Positions 62,680 through 64,000 of a stretch of 64,000 nucleotides of DNA are shown in pieces. A program made the position numbers and the translations under genes. Position 1 is the stretch's first letter, and every line of letters begins with the position of its first letter. The notes under the pieces were generated by a model. The model worked only from the letters and a program-made list of their open reading frames with translations, did not search any database and was not told the DNA's origin. The stretch covers positions 62,001 to 126,000 of the forward strand of contig NZ_JBEFTX010000015.1 of assembly GCF_040195635.1 (NCBI RefSeq). Direction: 5' to 3'. This stretch comes from Thermasporomyces sp040195635. GTDB taxonomy: Bacteria > Actinomycetota > Actinomycetes > Propionibacteriales > Actinopolymorphaceae.

Positions 62680-63585
62680 GTGGATAACCGTGCCGAGGTC
62701 CGTGAGTTCCTAGTCTCGCGGCGAGCCAAGATCACACCCCAGCAGGCAGGTATGCCCGACGTCGGCACCCGCCGGGTGCCCGGTCTACGCCGCGCCGAGG
62801 TCGCCGCGCTCGCCGGGGTCAGCGTCGAGTACTACGCCAAGCTCGAACGCGGCGCGCTCGGCGGCGTATCCGCCTCCGTCCTGGACGCTATCGCCCGCGC
62901 CCTGCAACTCGACGACGCCGAACGCGCCCACCTGTTCCACCTGGCCCACGCCGCCGACGGCACCAGCGCCGGGATGCGTCCCCGCCGCCGCGCCGGCAAG
63001 CGCTGGACGCCACGCCCGAGCCTGCAATGGGTACTCGACAGGTTCACAGCGCCCGCGATCGTCCGCAACGGCCGCATGGATCTGCTCGCCTGCAACCACC
63101 TCGGCCGCGCCATGCACGCCTCCCTTTACGACACCACGGTCGCAGGTCCCAATGGGGGCCGTGGTGCAGTAGAACGGCCCAACTTCGCCCGGTTTACCTT
63201 CCTCGACCTCGATGCCGCCCACGACTTCTACCCCGACTGGGACGGTGCCGCCGACACCTGCGTCGCCATCTTGCGCACCGAGTCCGGCCGCGATCCCCAC
63301 GACAAAGATCTCCACGACCTCGTTGGTGAACTGTCTACCCGCAGTGAGGAGTTCCGCCGCCGCTGGAGCAGCCACGACGTCCGCTACCACGGCGCCGGCA
63401 CCAAACACTTCCATCACCGCGACGTCGGCGACCTCGAACTCGCCTACGAAAGCGTCGACCTGATCTCCGACCCTGGCCTGACTCTCACGCTCTACGTCGC
63501 CGAGCCCGCCTCATGCACTGCCCGCGCCCTCGATCTCCTTGCCTCCTGGACCGCTATCGCCCCGCAGGCTCGCGCCACTCCGTAG
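62680..63585 (+). CDS. XRE-family regulator with MmyB-like domain
   Basis: A 301-residue protein from GTG 62680. The helix-turn-helix reads VPGLRRAEVAALAGVSVEYY, then ALGGVSASVLDAIARALQL (residues ~27-80). The C-terminal MmyB-like PAS-type ligand domain follows: MDLLACNHLGRAMHASLYD, NFARFTFLDLDAAHDFYPDW. These regulators commonly control a neighbouring dehydrogenase or efflux gene. The alcohol dehydrogenase starting 184 bp downstream on the same strand is the obvious target. Confidence 0.85.
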   Translation: MDNRAEVREFLVSRRAKITPQQAGMPDVGTRRVPGLRRAEVAALAGVSVEYYAKLERGALGGVSASVLDAIARALQLDDAERAHLFHLAHAADGTSAGMRPRRRAGKRWTPRPSLQWVLDRFTAPAIVRNGRMDLLACNHLGRAMHASLYDTTVAGPNGGRGAVERPNFARFTFLDLDAAHDFYPDWDGAADTCVAILRTESGRDPHDKDLHDLVGELSTRSEEFRRRWSSHDVRYHGAGTKHFHHRDVGDLELAYESVDLISDPGLTLTLYVAEPASCTARALDLLASWTAIAPQARATP

Positions 63586-63768
63586 TCGAGGCATCCGACC
63601 GGTCTGCTGGCGGTCATCGCGAAGGGTGCCCTGTGGGTACACCCATCGACAGGGACTTCCACCGCGGCGAACGGCCACGTTCACTCGAGACGTGGCCCTT
63701 CACCGGTGCCAGCCAACCCCAGTAGCCCGATCACGGGGTTACGACGTCACGCCTAAGAGGAGCGCACG

Positions 63769-64000
63769 ATGCACCAAGTAGTCATGCACAAGCCCGGGGA
63801 CGTGCAGGTGGAAGACCGCGAGGACCCGAAGATCATCGAGCCGACCGACGCGATCATCCGCTTGTCGGCGACCTGCATCTGCGGCAGCGATCTGTGGCCC
63901 TACCGAGGCGCCGAGCCCGTTGACCACCAGGTGATGGGCCACGAGTACGTCGGCGTCGTCGAGGAAGTAGGTCCACAGGTGCGCAACATCAAGGTCGGCG
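63769..64000 (+). CDS. Zn-dependent alcohol dehydrogenase (cut by window edge)
   Basis: Seventy-seven residues are visible: MHQVVMHKPGDVQVEDREDP, then CICGSDLWPYRG with the Cys zinc ligand, and VMGHEYVGVVEEVGPQVRN with the GHE. This is the N-terminal GroES-like domain of a medium-chain zinc dehydrogenase. GAGGAG lies 7 bp before the ATG. It follows the XRE/MmyB regulator. It is a different gene from the decayed dehydrogenase at 14980. Confidence 0.8.
   Translation, partial: MHQVVMHKPGDVQVEDREDPKIIEPTDAIIRLSATCICGSDLWPYRGAEPVDHQVMGHEYVGVVEEVGPQVRNIKVG

Noticed and set aside
1..64000. CRISPR array, toxin-antitoxin, phage structural or known anti-phage defence genes
   Set aside because: I looked for regular direct repeats with spacers and for characteristic nuclease, reverse transcriptase or capsid motifs. 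Only the degenerate group II intron fragment and IS scraps were found.
1..64000. Biosynthetic core enzymes (NRPS, PKS, lanthipeptide) linked to the ATP-grasp gene
   Set aside because: No carrier, condensation, ketosynthase or precursor-peptide signatures were seen, so a natural-product cluster is not claimed.

Overview
The window is high-GC DNA with GTG/ATG starts, GGAGG-type ribosome binding sites and strong third-position GC. Its gene families are typical of soil Actinomycetota: an F420/deazaflavin-type nitroreductase, a LLM-type F420 enzyme remnant, DinB/DUF664, DUF6458, DUF6098, DUF2188, an ECF42 sigma factor and Tat-secreted glycoside hydrolases. A filamentous or nocardioform actinomycete related to Kribbella or Actinopolymorpha is my best guess. 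That is inference from gene content, not a measured placement. This is accessory chromosome: no ribosomal, replication or other core informational genes are present.

Layout. 0.0-10.1 kb: a partial glycosyltransferase, a MerR regulator lacking part of its DNA-binding domain, a methyltransferase, several aminoglycoside-phosphotransferase-fold (APH) genes, a pirin, and a TetR/nitroreductase operon. 10.1-28 kb: a stress-type island (DUF6458, GlsB, BON, hemerythrin plus ferritin-like protein, DUF6098, epimerase, STAS/anti-sigma pair, ATP-grasp/CocE pair, Orn/Lys/Arg-decarboxylase-like enzyme). Many of its genes are broken or fragmentary: SDR, Zn-alcohol dehydrogenase, DUF2188, MetE-like, group II intron reverse transcriptase, acetate kinase, LLM enzyme, NUDIX. 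27.5-37.6 kb: secreted carbohydrate-active proteins (GH67-like alpha-glucuronidase and a clan GH-A hydrolase with matching C-terminal modules; a DUF4185-like protein), an aldo/keto reductase and sulfotransferases. 37.9-51 kb: small enzymes and regulators (ArsC-like, TetR/RibD-like, prolyl aminopeptidase, DinB, YciI/ECF42, two DUF899 genes flanking a dead IS481 copy, PhyH). 52-58.5 kb: transglutaminase/MerR pair, a GH30_8 glucuronoxylanase with a carbohydrate-binding module inserted inside its catalytic barrel, and a decayed UvrA-like gene. 57-64 kb: three more APH genes, an integration-scar-like tRNA-Tyr 3' fragment beside a terminator, a secreted lipocalin-like protein, an XRE regulator and a partial Zn-alcohol dehydrogenase.

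How the parts work together. The GH67-like, GH-A and GH30_8 enzymes together suggest extracellular breakdown of glucuronoxylan: backbone cut beside MeGlcA, then removal of MeGlcA and xylose. No dedicated transporter is present. Several regulators sit next to clear operators. There is a 31-bp palindrome between tetR and the RibD-like gene, a 14-bp palindrome before another tetR, and MerR-style promoters with 19-bp spacers before merR, the aldo/keto reductase and the transglutaminase gene.

Two patterns stand out. First, about twenty gene remnants, several made by clean deletions that fused unrelated pieces; some single-base frameshifts could be assembly errors. Second, an intergenic family of 24-50 bp palindromes of the form TGTCCG...GGATCC...CGGACA scattered across the window. 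All functional assignments come from reading the translations by eye; no database search was possible.
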